The translations under genes were made by a program, and so were the position numbers. 64,000 nucleotides of DNA from CAYRGY01 sp964424075 (lineage in GTDB: Bacteria; Patescibacteriota; Gracilibacteria; UBA1369), in the NCBI GenBank assembly GCA_964424075.1, contig CAYRGY010000001.1, forward strand, positions 248,001 to 312,000, written 5' to 3'. Numbering within the stretch: position 1 is the stretch's first letter; the number at the start of each line of letters is the position of its first letter. Positions 1 through 9,109 of the stretch are shown here, one piece after another. The notes under the pieces are model-generated. The model worked only from the letters and a program-made list of their open reading frames with translations, was not told where the DNA came from and made no database searches.

Positions 1-2
1 TT

Positions 3-281
3 GGATTTAATAAGAAGAAAAAGCAGAAAGAAGCAGTTAAAAAGAAGGGTCGAATTGACAAGGTGGTGACGGGTTTAATTGTTGGTGCAGCTATCGGTTC
101 GGTAATCGGTGTTGGTTTTGCTCCCCAAGATGGAAAAGAAACCCGTAAAGACGTTTCCCGAGCAGCTAAAGGTTTTTTTGGAAAGTTCAAAGATAAAACC
201 AAACGGATTAAGGATAAGTTTTATCCACGCATTAGACGCATTAAAAAAGACCCTGTTTTAAAACTTCCGGAGGAAGAATAA
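3..281 (+). CDS. YtxH-like small membrane-anchored protein (5' end outside window)
   Basis: The frame is open from the window edge, so the true start probably lies upstream; a GTG at 63 is the first usual start codon inside. The visible part has a Lys-rich stretch, one Gly/Ala/Val-rich hydrophobic segment (GLIVGAAIGSVIGVGFAP) and a basic amphipathic tail with many Lys-Asp pairs. This is the layout of YtxH-type proteins, which are small membrane-anchored proteins of unclear, often stress-related role. It ends 20 bases before the VanW gene on the same strand. The family call rests on the general pattern only. Confidence 0.55.
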   Translation, partial: GFNKKKKQKEAVKKKGRIDKVVTGLIVGAAIGSVIGVGFAPQDGKETRKDVSRAAKGFFGKFKDKTKRIKDKFYPRIRRIKKDPVLKLPEEE

Positions 282-301
282 TAAATTGGTAAGTCCCTAG
301 A

Positions 302-2395
302 ATGGCTAAAAAGAAGTCCAGAAAAAACAAGTCTAAATCTGGTGCTCCCCAAAAAAAGAGCAATTTAAAGAAGCAGGTTAAAACCAATAAAAAAAACCAA
401 AAGCCGCTTCAACCCAAAAAATCTACCAAGCAAAAAGCATCCAAGCAAAAAGCATCCAAGCAAAACTCTTCCCCAAAGGCAATTCAACCTATCAATACCT
501 CCCCTCCAAAAGTTGAGACTACTTTTTCCAAAAAACTGGAAGAGGAAATTTCCAAAAATCAAACAGCTTTGCAAAAAATCAGAGGCCTGTTTCCCAGAAG
601 TAATTTTTTACTGCAAGCTCCTAAAATCGATTGGAAAAAACTTTATCATAAGTTTGTCCAAAGTTTTCTGGAAATTGGGAAAAAACTTGGTATAGCATTT
701 TTAATTATTTTTCTACTCACATCCATCACTATAACTCTGGAATTGATTTCATCCGAGCGGGTGATGCCACGAGTAGCCATGGCCAATATGGATTTGGGCT
801 ATCTTAAAATAGGCGAGGCTAAAGAGGAAATATCCCTAGCTTTAAACAATTTCACTCAAACTCCATTCACTTTTTATTTTGAAGAAGAAGTAATTCAAAT
901 TCCATTGGAAGAACTGCGCATCCAAATCCTTAATGATGAAACTTTGGAGCAACTCCCCTATTTCGAGTTTATGGACGACACATTCGCTCATTTAATAATC
1001 TCTGGAATTAGCGCTCAACAATTAAATCCTATTTATGTATATGACCTTGAGCATGTTAGTGAACTTTTAGAACAAAAATTCTCTTTGGCAGAGAGGCGCG
1101 CCAAGGATGCAGCGTTTTATTTGGATGAAGAAGGAAGTATTCAGATTCGCACAGAAGAAGCCGGACAAAGGATTGACCAAACTGAGCTTCAGCACACTAT
1201 TCAAAATCGCATCGAAAATCTAGACTCTTCGACTATTCAATTATCCCTTATAGCTGAATCTCCACAGATAACTTCAGCTGAATTACAGCAATATAGTGAA
1301 GACCTTTTGCTAAAGATTGAAAATGAAATAGTTATAAAATATCAAGACCAGAGTTGGCCCGTTAAATTGATTGATCATATTGATGCAGTCGCCTTTGAAA
1401 AGAGGCCCGATCATGTGAATATAAAAATCACTCCACAGTTTTTACAAGGTTATCTGCAGGAAAACATTTTCACCCAAATCGAAAAACCTAAGTCTGATAT
1501 TAAGATTTATTACAACCAAGAAGAGCAGGTGGTTTTTGAGGGAGAGGCCACTGACGGATTAACAATTGATAAAAATTCCTTCCTTGCTGACTATGAGAGG
1601 GCAATCAATACTTATGAAGGTGAGGTAACCATTCAAACAGTAGTCAATAAGGCTATCGTAGAAGTAGATGAAAAGTTGCAAGAGTTGGGCGTTAAGGAAT
1701 TAGTGGGAACAGGTCACACAGCTTTTGCCGGTTCATCGGCTAATCGGCGGCACAATATCGATGTTGCTATGGCTAAATTCAATGGGCTCTTGATTGCCCC
1801 AGGAGAAACCTTTTCTTTCAATGATAATTTGGGAGAGGTTGATGGGCAAAATGGTTATAAGCTTGAGTTGGTGATTAAATCTACCGGAACTATTCCGGAA
1901 TATGGCGGCGGTGTTTGCCAAGTCTCCTCAACCGCCTTCAAGGCTGCTTTGATGAGCGGACTTCCTATTGTTGAAAGGTATCCGCATTCTTATGCGGTTT
2001 CATATTATGCTCAGATAGATGGATATGGCTTGGATGCTACTATTTATCCCGGAGTAAAAGACTTAAAATTTTCCAATGACACACCCAATCACATTTTAAT
2101 GCAGGCTTATACCAAAGGTGATGAGGCTTTCTTCAAATTCTACGGTACTGGCGATGGCAGACAAGTTAAAATTGAAAACTATAAACGCTGGAATTATCGT
2201 TCTTCAGGAGCCACTCAATTAATTCCCACCTCAACATTGGCGCCGGGAGTACGCAAACAAGTAGAAACCGCCCACACTGGATTTGATGCCAGCTGGGATC
2301 GCATTATTACCAATGCTGAAGGTGAAGAGCAAACTGAAACTATTGTCAGCAACTATCGTGCCACCACTAATAAGATTCTAGTCGGTGAAGCGTAG
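302..2395 (+). CDS. VanW family protein with cytoplasmic Lys-rich tail
   Basis: A 697-residue envelope protein. Residues 1-110 are Lys/Ser/Gln-rich with a tandem SKQKA repeat. A single membrane helix follows near residues 130-150 (GIAFLIIFLLTSITITLEL), then a long extracytoplasmic region and a VanW domain around residues 470-610, recognisable by GETFSFNDNLG and YGGGVCQVSSTAF. Related proteins carry peptidoglycan-binding-like repeats before VanW, and the middle region has that character. The biochemical role of VanW is not established; an envelope or cell-wall function is inferred. It converges with the TPR gene, with one base between the two stops. Confidence 0.9.
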   Translation: MAKKKSRKNKSKSGAPQKKSNLKKQVKTNKKNQKPLQPKKSTKQKASKQKASKQNSSPKAIQPINTSPPKVETTFSKKLEEEISKNQTALQKIRGLFPRSNFLLQAPKIDWKKLYHKFVQSFLEIGKKLGIAFLIIFLLTSITITLELISSERVMPRVAMANMDLGYLKIGEAKEEISLALNNFTQTPFTFYFEEEVIQIPLEELRIQILNDETLEQLPYFEFMDDTFAHLIISGISAQQLNPIYVYDLEHVSELLEQKFSLAERRAKDAAFYLDEEGSIQIRTEEAGQRIDQTELQHTIQNRIENLDSSTIQLSLIAESPQITSAELQQYSEDLLLKIENEIVIKYQDQSWPVKLIDHIDAVAFEKRPDHVNIKITPQFLQGYLQENIFTQIEKPKSDIKIYYNQEEQVVFEGEATDGLTIDKNSFLADYERAINTYEGEVTIQTVVNKAIVEVDEKLQELGVKELVGTGHTAFAGSSANRRHNIDVAMAKFNGLLIAPGETFSFNDNLGEVDGQNGYKLELVIKSTGTIPEYGGGVCQVSSTAFKAALMSGLPIVERYPHSYAVSYYAQIDGYGLDATIYPGVKDLKFSNDTPNHILMQAYTKGDEAFFKFYGTGDGRQVKIENYKRWNYRSSGATQLIPTSTLAPGVRKQVETAHTGFDASWDRIITNAEGEEQTETIVSNYRATTNKILVGEA

Positions 2396-2396
2396 T

Positions 2397-3179
2397 CTAT
2401 TCTTGAAGGTTCTTTGGACGGGCTAAATCGCTTAACATGTTTTTAGCCTCTACATTTTCAGGCCAATGCTTTACAATTCTTTCCAAAATTTCCCTGGCAT
2501 CTTTGGCCATATTTTTTTCTATATACCAATGAGCCAGGGTTAATCCATATTCAATATTGTCCGGATCCAAATCCAAGGCAATTTTTAGGTTGTTGAAAGC
2601 TTCTTCGATATCATCCAAAGCATAATTAATATTTGCCAAACTAAAATACCTCCCCGCCCTCGAATTATCTATAGTAATTGCTTTTTCATAAAATCCCTTT
2701 GCCTCATCAAATTTTTCCTGATTATACAATGAACAGCCCAAATTACTTAAATAGCTTACCTCTTCAGGGAGTGCAACTATTAGTTTTCTGAAAATCATCT
2801 CTGCTTTCCCAAACTGTTTTTGATTTAAATAAATAACCCCCAATTTCGAATGAGACTCAATATGTGCGGGATTTAGCGAAATTGCTCTGATATAAAGTCT
2901 TTCAGCTTCTTCCATATCACCCTTTTTCCAAATCAATTCAGCCTTTTTAAATAAATTTTCTCCCTTAATTGCTAGCTTTGGATCAACACTTACCGCGTCA
3001 GGAATCATTTCTTTCACAGTCACCTCCACATCTTCCTTCGATAGTCTGGGCACCCATTGTTGACCTTTTTTGAGTACCATTTTCCCAAACAAGTGAATTT
3101 TTTCCACTAACATCCAACGTCTGAAAAATATAAAGCCTGCAACAGCCAAACAAATTAATACTATAATTACATCTATCAT
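2397..3179 (-). CDS. Membrane-anchored TPR protein
   Basis: A 260-residue protein with an N-terminal membrane helix (VIIVLICLAVAGFIFF, about residues 4-19) and a tail of tandem tetratricopeptide repeats from about residue 70 to 245. Typical TPR pairs are visible (ERLYIRAISLNPAHIESH, KGFYEKAITIDNSRAGRY, FNNLKIALDLDPDNIEYG). TPR arrays mediate protein-protein contacts, so it is probably a scaffold on the cytoplasmic or outer face of the membrane. Its start overlaps the stop of the upstream holB-like gene by four bases (ATGA), so the two are co-translated. Confidence 0.85.
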   Translation of the reverse strand: MIDVIIVLICLAVAGFIFFRRWMLVEKIHLFGKMVLKKGQQWVPRLSKEDVEVTVKEMIPDAVSVDPKLAIKGENLFKKAELIWKKGDMEEAERLYIRAISLNPAHIESHSKLGVIYLNQKQFGKAEMIFRKLIVALPEEVSYLSNLGCSLYNQEKFDEAKGFYEKAITIDNSRAGRYFSLANINYALDDIEEAFNNLKIALDLDPDNIEYGLTLAHWYIEKNMAKDAREILERIVKHWPENVEAKNMLSDLARPKNLQE

Positions 3180-4099
3180 AAGCTTAGTACAAAATTCTCC
3201 ATTAATAATCTACTATTCACATTCGTTTCAGACATTTGTTTAAGTTTAAACAAAGCGTCCATCTGTGCATTGGCGATTATAGTCAAATCAGCTTTTTTGT
3301 CCACCATACTTTGTTTGAGTTTCTTACGTAACAAAACAAAGCAAATCTCAATAAATATTTGCACCAACAGTTTATCATCGTGAATTTGACTGATGAATTG
3401 GAAAGCCTCAGTCTTGTTTCTTTTACTAATAAAATCCTCTATTTGATTGTATATGTCCCGATATGATTCCAATAACTGTTCATTTTCAAGAAGTCTGATT
3501 GCTTGGGCGATTTTACCTCCGGACAATTCCACCACCTGGGATAATAATTCTTGATCAATCAGGCGATGTTTAAGCATTAAATTCTTTTTCATTTCCTCAT
3601 CGCTAAACACACCAAAATCAACACACCGCAACCGCGAAATAATTGTTTCCAAAATGCTTTGAGGTTTTGATGTTGTCAAAATAAATAAAACTTTCCCGGG
3701 GGGTTCTTCCAGAATTTTTAGCATTGCATTGGTTGCTTCAACAGTCATTCTTTCAATATCTTTAATCAACAAAATTCGATACCTACTTTCTCCACTCATA
3801 TGTAAATTGACAATAATTTTCCGCAACTGCTCAATTCCGAGCGCTTCTTTTTCAGATTCCTTAGCCACTATCATAGTGTCCAAATGATTGCCACAATCAA
3901 TTAATTTTAAGATACTCTCTGCCTCACTTAACTCCAAGTCTCGGGTTTGCAACTCCCTGGCAAAAGCTTTGGCAACTGTGAATTTTCCCACACCTGCAGG
4001 CCCGGCCAATAAATATCCATGCGCCAAATTACGATTTTCCAAATCACTGCGCAATTGAGCAAGTTGTTTTTGATGTCCTAAAACTTGATTTAATAACAT
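3176..4099 (-). CDS. holB: DNA polymerase III delta-prime-like AAA+ clamp-loader subunit
   Basis: A 307-residue AAA+ protein of the clamp-loader family. The Walker A loop is GPAGVGKFT (about residues 33-41), and the sensor region with EATNAMLKILEEPP is the signature of delta-prime/tau subunits, followed by TSKPQSILETIISRL. The four-cysteine zinc module of many tau/delta-prime proteins is not seen. It would load the sliding clamp at replication forks. It is the first gene of a two-gene unit with the TPR gene. A DnaX-like role is less likely given the short length. Confidence 0.85.
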   Translation of the reverse strand: MLLNQVLGHQKQLAQLRSDLENRNLAHGYLLAGPAGVGKFTVAKAFARELQTRDLELSEAESILKLIDCGNHLDTMIVAKESEKEALGIEQLRKIIVNLHMSGESRYRILLIKDIERMTVEATNAMLKILEEPPGKVLFILTTSKPQSILETIISRLRCVDFGVFSDEEMKKNLMLKHRLIDQELLSQVVELSGGKIAQAIRLLENEQLLESYRDIYNQIEDFISKRNKTEAFQFISQIHDDKLLVQIFIEICFVLLRKKLKQSMVDKKADLTIIANAQMDALFKLKQMSETNVNSRLLMENFVLSL

Positions 4100-4214
4100 A
4101 AAATTCTATTATGCCTAAGGAGTCTATACCGAATATTCAGAATAGTCACGATTAACTTTGACTTGATCTTTCAGCTCAAATTGTCAAAATGGTTAAGCAA
4201 TTTAACTAAAACAA

Positions 4215-4880
4215 ATGAAAATTAGCTTAATCACTTTTATCATTTGCTCCACTATGTTTCTGGGAGCATGTGCCGTTGACTCCGAAATAGACAACAACAA
4301 TCAAGAGGTAGTCACTCCTCAAGAAACAGCAACAATAACTGAATCAACCATGCCATCAAACACTATTGACCAACTAGCGCCTCCGGTTCCCGGCGACACG
4401 GTAGCTACCATCGAGACCACCATGGGCACTATCAAAGCCAAACTTTTCACTGACAATGTTCCTGAAACCACCAAAAACTTTGTCGAGCTTGCCAATCAGG
4501 GTAAATATAATGAAGTCCCTTTCCACCGTGTCATTGAAGATTTTATGATTCAAACCGGAGATTTTGAAAATCAAAACGGAACTGGTGGTTATAGTTACCT
4601 TGGTGAAGGGACTAGATTTGAAGATGAATTCGATCCTGAATTAAAACACCAAAAATACACACTTTCCATGGCCAATTCAGGCCCTGACACTAATGGAAGT
4701 CAGTTCTTCATTGTCTCTGCTAATGGAGGGACCCATTGGTTAAACGGAAAACACAGTGTGTTCGGACAAGTCTATGAGGGGCAGGATGTTGTTGATGCTA
4801 TTCAATCTATGGAAACTCTTCCAGGTGACAAGCCAGCTGAAGATGTGCTGATGACCAGCGTGACCATCTCAACTCTATAG
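4215..4880 (+). CDS. Cyclophilin-type peptidyl-prolyl isomerase, lipoprotein
   Basis: A 221-residue exported isomerase. It starts with a lipoprotein signal (hydrophobic stretch then LGAC, Cys at about residue 19), has a Thr/Pro-rich linker, and then a compact cyclophilin domain from about residue 62. Diagnostic segments are VPFHRVIEDFMIQTGD, with the catalytic Arg, SMANSGPDTNGSQFFI and WLNGKHSVFGQV. It would speed proline isomerisation in proteins folding outside the membrane. It is followed by a strong hairpin shared with the convergent rplT operon. Confidence 0.93.
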   Translation: MKISLITFIICSTMFLGACAVDSEIDNNNQEVVTPQETATITESTMPSNTIDQLAPPVPGDTVATIETTMGTIKAKLFTDNVPETTKNFVELANQGKYNEVPFHRVIEDFMIQTGDFENQNGTGGYSYLGEGTRFEDEFDPELKHQKYTLSMANSGPDTNGSQFFIVSANGGTHWLNGKHSVFGQVYEGQDVVDAIQSMETLPGDKPAEDVLMTSVTISTL

Positions 4881-4898
4881 TTACAAACAGTCATACAA

Positions 4899-4935
4899 AA
4901 AAACCCCGCTAGTCATCAGCGGGGTTTTTATTTTT
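4899..4935. terminator. Bidirectional rho-independent terminator
   Basis: A 12-bp perfect inverted repeat (AAAAACCCCGCT and AGCGGGGTTTTT, seven-base loop) with A-runs on one side and T-runs on the other. It serves both the cyclophilin gene and the convergent rplT operon. Confidence 0.92.
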
Positions 4936-4940
4936 CTTAA

Positions 4941-5294
4941 TTATAATTCCGCTTTCGCAGTTTCCACTATTTTCTTAAATACCTCAGGATTACTCACCGC
5001 CAAATCCGCTAAAATTTTGCGATCAATAGCAACTTTTGCTTTCAGTAGTCCATAAATAAAACGAGAATAATTCAAACCTTCAGCTTTAACTCCCGCGTTA
5101 ATCCTGGTTATCCAGGTTCTTCTCATATCTCTTTTCTTCAACTTTCGTCCGATATAAGCGTTTTGACCAGCTTTTGATAAAGCTATTTTAGCTTGTTTCA
5201 CCCTTTTGCGGGGCAAACCACGCATTCCTTTGGTAGCTTTGAAAAGCTTTTTATGTCTTCTTTGAGCTGTTACACCGCGTTTTACTCGAGTCAT
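4941..5294 (-). CDS. rplT: 50S ribosomal protein L20
   Basis: At 117 residues it has the normal L20 length. The N-terminus carries TRVKRGVTAQRRHKKLFK, followed by GMRGLPRKRVKQAKIALSKAGQNAY and a C-terminal globular part ending IVETAKAEL. L20 binds 23S rRNA early in large-subunit assembly. In many bacteria it also represses its own operon by binding the mRNA; no specific operator was identified here. It is the last gene of infC-rpmI-rplT. Confidence 0.98.
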   Translation of the reverse strand: MTRVKRGVTAQRRHKKLFKATKGMRGLPRKRVKQAKIALSKAGQNAYIGRKLKKRDMRRTWITRINAGVKAEGLNYSRFIYGLLKAKVAIDRKILADLAVSNPEVFKKIVETAKAEL

Positions 5295-5313
5295 GTCTTT
5301 AAATAATTAATTA

Positions 5314-5505
5314 TTAATTTGGAAGTAGTTTGGCCAAATTCTTTGCATCACCCTTAGAAATAGATTTATCAATCTTACCAAGTTTTTTCTGACCTTTACT
5401 TTTACTAGTAAGTCTATGTTGAACAGCAGACTTACGCATTTTAATCTTTCCTGTCCCGGTTTTCTTGACGCGTTTTTTCACACCACTATGAGTCTTTTGC
5501 TTCAT
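5314..5505 (-). CDS. rpmI: 50S ribosomal protein L35
   Basis: A 63-residue basic protein with the L35 signature MKQKTHSGVKKRVKKTGTGK near the start and SKGDAKNLAKLLP at the end. It lies between infC and rplT in the usual order. Its start lies 20 bases inside the 3' end of infC, so translation is probably coupled. Confidence 0.97.
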   Translation of the reverse strand: MKQKTHSGVKKRVKKTGTGKIKMRKSAVQHRLTSKSKGQKKLGKIDKSISKGDAKNLAKLLPN

Positions 5506-6064
5506 TTTGAGATTGTTTAGATGGAATTATTATCATATTCATAGTGTTTCCCTGTCTCTTGGGTGGGGACTCTATGCTCGCAATATCTTTAACGTGATCA
5601 AAGAAATTGTCAAGCTTCTGTTTACCCAAGTCCTGCATGGCCGCCTCTCTTCCCCGAAACATCAAATTAATCTTTACACTGTTCTTATCAACCAAAAACT
5701 GCCTGGCCTTTTTAGCCTTTACCTCCATATCATGACTATCAATACGAAGGCTCAACCGAATTACTTTGAGTTCAGTCTTTTTCTGTTGTCGTTTTTGTTT
5801 TTGATCCAGCTTTTTCTGGCGATACAAATGTTTTCCGTAATCCAAAATCTTACACACAGGAGGTTTTGCCATGGGAGCCACCTCTACTAAATCTAATTCT
5901 TGTTCTTGTGCCAATTGCAGAGCTTCTGCCAGTGGGGTCTCTCCCAACTGTGTATCTTCATCGTCAATCAAGCGAACAACAGGTGCTTTAATTGCTTGAT
6001 TTATTCGGTACTGCTTGCCTATGTTGGTAAAATTATGTGATATTAAGGCCAGATAAGCCAACAA
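5486..6064 (-). CDS. infC: Translation initiation factor IF-3
   Basis: A 192-residue IF-3 with both halves. The N-terminal domain has YRINQAIKAPVVRLIDDE and EVAPMAKPPVCKILDYGK; the linker is Lys/Gln-rich; the C-terminal domain has MEVKAKKARQFL and VKINLMFRGREAA. IF-3 prevents premature subunit joining and proofreads start codons. No ATG opens this frame: TTG at 6064 is the assumed start. infC often uses a rare start codon, so an internal ATA or ATT nearer to YRINQ is possible. First gene of the infC-rpmI-rplT operon. Confidence 0.95.
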   Translation of the reverse strand: MLAYLALISHNFTNIGKQYRINQAIKAPVVRLIDDEDTQLGETPLAEALQLAQEQELDLVEVAPMAKPPVCKILDYGKHLYRQKKLDQKQKRQQKKTELKVIRLSLRIDSHDMEVKAKKARQFLVDKNSVKINLMFRGREAAMQDLGKQKLDNFFDHVKDIASIESPPKRQGNTMNMIIIPSKQSQNEAKDS

Positions 6065-6214
6065 ACGGCATTACCCGACTGAGTGTGAATATAAGTAAGT
6101 CGCCACTATAAGTCAAATATTAATTTAGGCTGATTTTATCTATGCTTAATAGCAAATCTTTATTCTTGGAAGCGACTAATCCAAGTTGCTCATTGAAAAC
6201 GAAACGAGGTATCT

Positions 6215-6688
6215 ATGAAAAATCTATCAATTCTCATTCTGATCACACTACTTTCAGCTTGCCAAAAACCCACCGAACCAGCGGAGTATAACTTTACGCC
6301 GGTCCCTGAAGTCAAAGGCAATCCAACTCCTCATTTTGAGCTCGCTCAGCATTGGGAGAGAAGCCCGGAAGATGCAAATTCGCTACTGAACGAGGGAAAG
6401 TTGCTTCAATACTATCCTCATCCTGAACAAGACTCCGGCCTTTCTCCTCTGGAGTTGGCTGAACAGAAGGCGGTTGATTTTGAATCCGCCCAAACCTACG
6501 AAATCATTTTGGTCGACACACCGATTGCGGTATTACAAACTACGCATCAGATCCTGCTCGATACGCCAATTTACTTTTTGACTTTTCTGCAGGACGGTCA
6601 ACTACATCTGATTTACGTCGAAGGAGGAGAGCTTAAGGAGAGCTATCCTGCGATTGAGAGAATTATTCAAACTTTGGAATGGAGGTGA
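6215..6688 (+). CDS. Hypothetical lipoprotein
   Basis: A 157-residue protein with a short signal and lipobox (ITLLSACQ, Cys at about residue 16). The mature part is acidic and contains a globular region with alternating hydrophobic strands (TYEIILVDTPIAVL, IYFLTFLQDGQLHLIYV). No family was recognised. An AGG-type ribosome site precedes the ATG. Its 3' end is within a few bases of the start of the M23/SLH protein, so they form a unit. Confidence 0.8.
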   Translation: MKNLSILILITLLSACQKPTEPAEYNFTPVPEVKGNPTPHFELAQHWERSPEDANSLLNEGKLLQYYPHPEQDSGLSPLELAEQKAVDFESAQTYEIILVDTPIAVLQTTHQILLDTPIYFLTFLQDGQLHLIYVEGGELKESYPAIERIIQTLEWR

Positions 6689-6692
6689 AAAA

Positions 6693-8771
6693 GTGCACAA
6701 GTACATTATCTTGCTACTGTTGTTTTGGGTGAGCCCGTCCTGGGCCACACCCAGCGGCAAATGCTCCGACTTTGATCAATTCGACATTCCAGTCGGTAAT
6801 TTTCGACGACCGGTAATGCCCATGAACCCGGTCCGCATAACACAAAGCTACAACAATTCCTTGGTTGAGGGTTGGTGCCAAACGCCCAACGGTCAACTAT
6901 CCGGGAAAGCTTGTCTGGACCATTCGGTCTACTACGGACACACCGGCTTAGATATGTCTCCTCTCACCGGTTCAGCCGGCGAAAACGACATAACTTCAGT
7001 ATATGACGGCTTGGTTCTAGCTTCACTTTCCATGTGGGATGCGGGAAGTTGGGGTGAAACATTGGTGATTGCCACCAGAGCCAACAGCTATTCCGAGCAA
7101 ATCCTAACCCTGCATTATCATCATTTGCATGCTTATGGCTGGGACAAAAACTATGTCACAACGCGGTCTTTTGCCGCTTGCGATCCGGTTACTGCGGGCG
7201 AAGTTATCGCTCAGGAAGGCGGAACTATGTCTTGGCCGGTACATCTGCATTTGGAAGTGAGGCTTTGGGATAATCCTGCTCAGCTTCGCACTGCCTTGAA
7301 TTCCACTGGAGCTTTGCTTGGACCCGGCTACATTTACTCCAACACCGATGCGCTAAGGGGTAGATTGGACCCGGAAATGCTGCTTTTTCGGCAATTCCGA
7401 GATTTCAACAATCCCAAATTTCAAGTCTCATCGGATTACCAAAGTGTGTCCAAGTTGCGCGATCTGGGTATTGATTTTGGGAATCATCTGGGCGAGTTCG
7501 GTCGAGATGAAAAGATTACCCGCGGCGATATAATGCGTTGGCTGAAAATCGCTTCCCTACTTAACTCTGTGATCCCGGGTAAGCCCACCTTCACCGATGT
7601 CCCCAAGGACTCCAAACACTCACCTTATGTAGAAGTGTTAATCGGCTGGCCTATGAGCCTTCCGGTGGTAAACCGCACTTCAACATGTGTTGAGGGAGAG
7701 AGAATGTTCTGCCCCGACAAAGAGCTAAATCGCGCCGAATTAGCCAAAGTTGTTGTGGTCGGATTACAAATCGATAGCTTTTTGGGTACTTACAACACCG
7801 ATCTCTTCAACGCGTATCTAACTGAGAACTACACACAAATTAACCGCTTCGAAGACGTCTCCATTTACCAGTGGTATTTCCCTTACATTTTCTATGCCAA
7901 TCAAAGGGGCTATGCCGATCATCTGGGAGCTTACTTTAACCCCCAAGATTCGGTTACGCGCGTTGAGGCTGCTCAATGGGTGGTAAAATCACTGGAGGAG
8001 TATAACGATGACTTTTGCGACTACAATCCCTGCCCCATTGGTTGGAATTGTGATCGCGAAACCGAAACTTGTCAGCAAAACGAAATCTGTACAAACAATT
8101 GCGAAAACGGAGGCTTCAGACCCTCCCCCACCGAGTGCCAATGCACTCAAGGAGAATGCTGCGATGGTTGCCAATTCTACGGAGCAGATCAGCTCTGTTC
8201 TACTCAAACAGTTTACGGATGTGTTCAATCAGGCTCAGGATCAAATCCTGGGTACAAGGTTGTCGAAAGATACTGCTCAGGGGATTCTCAAACTTGCTCT
8301 GGAGTATCCAGACAAGAACCATGGAGCATTCTTGAAGCTTGTGGAGCAGACGAAGTCTGCGATTCAAGTGGAGCTCAGCCAACTTGTCAGTCAGCCGCAC
8401 CAGGCTGTAGATTCGAATTCTACCCAGATAACAGACGATCCTGCCATGACAATCCCGACGGAACAGGAAAGCCTGAACTCTGCCTCGAGCTCGATGCAAG
8501 CCACCGAGCCCGAATCTGCAAGCAAGGCGGAATCTTCACTCAATCCCTTCGCTATCAATTTCTTGACCACAATCATCTTGATCACTATTTGGGGGATTTC
8601 ACTTTTCCGAGTGGGAGCGACTGCACCTCCTGGCAACAGCTCGACCTGACTTACTTACCTCAAAACCAACCTGCCGGCCTGATTGCGGAAATCGATTCTC
8701 CTGAAGACTGCACTTCTGCCGGTTGCCACTACTACACCGGTTATATAACTGCTACCTACGCTTGCGATTAG
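6693..8771 (+). CDS. Exported M23-like (LytM) protein with SLH and Cys-rich domains
   Basis: GTG at 6693 is preferred: GGAGG sits 7 bases upstream and the product then begins with a clean signal peptide ending SPSWA. The 692-residue protein has an M23/LytM-like domain (about residues 65-200: HTGLDMSP, LHYHHLHAYG, PVHLHLEVRLW), so zinc-ligand-like His residues are present. S-layer-homology-like repeats follow (about 240-440: NRAELAKVVV, TRVEAAQWVVKSL). The tail, about 440-690, is Cys-rich with many paired Cys. It is probably a surface protein that binds or trims murein or secondary cell-wall polymer. Confidence 0.88.
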   Translation: MHKYIILLLLFWVSPSWATPSGKCSDFDQFDIPVGNFRRPVMPMNPVRITQSYNNSLVEGWCQTPNGQLSGKACLDHSVYYGHTGLDMSPLTGSAGENDITSVYDGLVLASLSMWDAGSWGETLVIATRANSYSEQILTLHYHHLHAYGWDKNYVTTRSFAACDPVTAGEVIAQEGGTMSWPVHLHLEVRLWDNPAQLRTALNSTGALLGPGYIYSNTDALRGRLDPEMLLFRQFRDFNNPKFQVSSDYQSVSKLRDLGIDFGNHLGEFGRDEKITRGDIMRWLKIASLLNSVIPGKPTFTDVPKDSKHSPYVEVLIGWPMSLPVVNRTSTCVEGERMFCPDKELNRAELAKVVVVGLQIDSFLGTYNTDLFNAYLTENYTQINRFEDVSIYQWYFPYIFYANQRGYADHLGAYFNPQDSVTRVEAAQWVVKSLEEYNDDFCDYNPCPIGWNCDRETETCQQNEICTNNCENGGFRPSPTECQCTQGECCDGCQFYGADQLCSTQTVYGCVQSGSGSNPGYKVVERYCSGDSQTCSGVSRQEPWSILEACGADEVCDSSGAQPTCQSAAPGCRFEFYPDNRRSCHDNPDGTGKPELCLELDASHRARICKQGGIFTQSLRYQFLDHNHLDHYLGDFTFPSGSDCTSWQQLDLTYLPQNQPAGLIAEIDSPEDCTSAGCHYYTGYITATYACD

Positions 8772-9109
8772 TCACAGGATTCCGGGCGCCGAAACGCGCT
8801 CGGAACCTAACAAAAAATTTTACAATTCATTATGAAGAGTATTGCAATAAGTACTATAAATAATACTAAATCTTCAGATTTTGAAAATCTTAGCTATAAA
8901 TTCTTGGCACCCGGCACTTCGAATTCATAAGCTTTCAAGAGAATTAAAAGGGCTATTTAGTATATCAATCAGTTTTTCTTACAGACTTATACTGCATTTG
9001 ATTATTACCAATAAACAAATCATTTTAGTAGACATAGGTTCTCATGGCGAAGTCTATTAGCTTGCCACCACTTGTAACCCACTTTACACTGAGCTTACGA
9101 TTCTCTTAA
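8772..9109. other. Intergenic, AT-rich, no gene seen
   Basis: There is no convincing coding frame on either strand. The stretch is AT-rich and probably holds the promoter for the downstream sigma factor operon; no clear -35/-10 pair stands out. Confidence 0.6.

Noticed and set aside
5507..5890. 127-codon frame antisense to infC
   Set aside because: Complement of a well-recognised IF-3 gene.
6033..6071. 12-codon frame overlapping the infC start (possible leader peptide)
   Set aside because: No amino-acid bias and no terminator; likely chance.
8008..8649. 213-codon open frame overlapping the Cys-rich tail of the M23/SLH protein
   Set aside because: The main frame has a regular Cys pattern and continuous domains; the overlapping frame lacks its own ribosome site, and its composition follows from the codons of the main frame.
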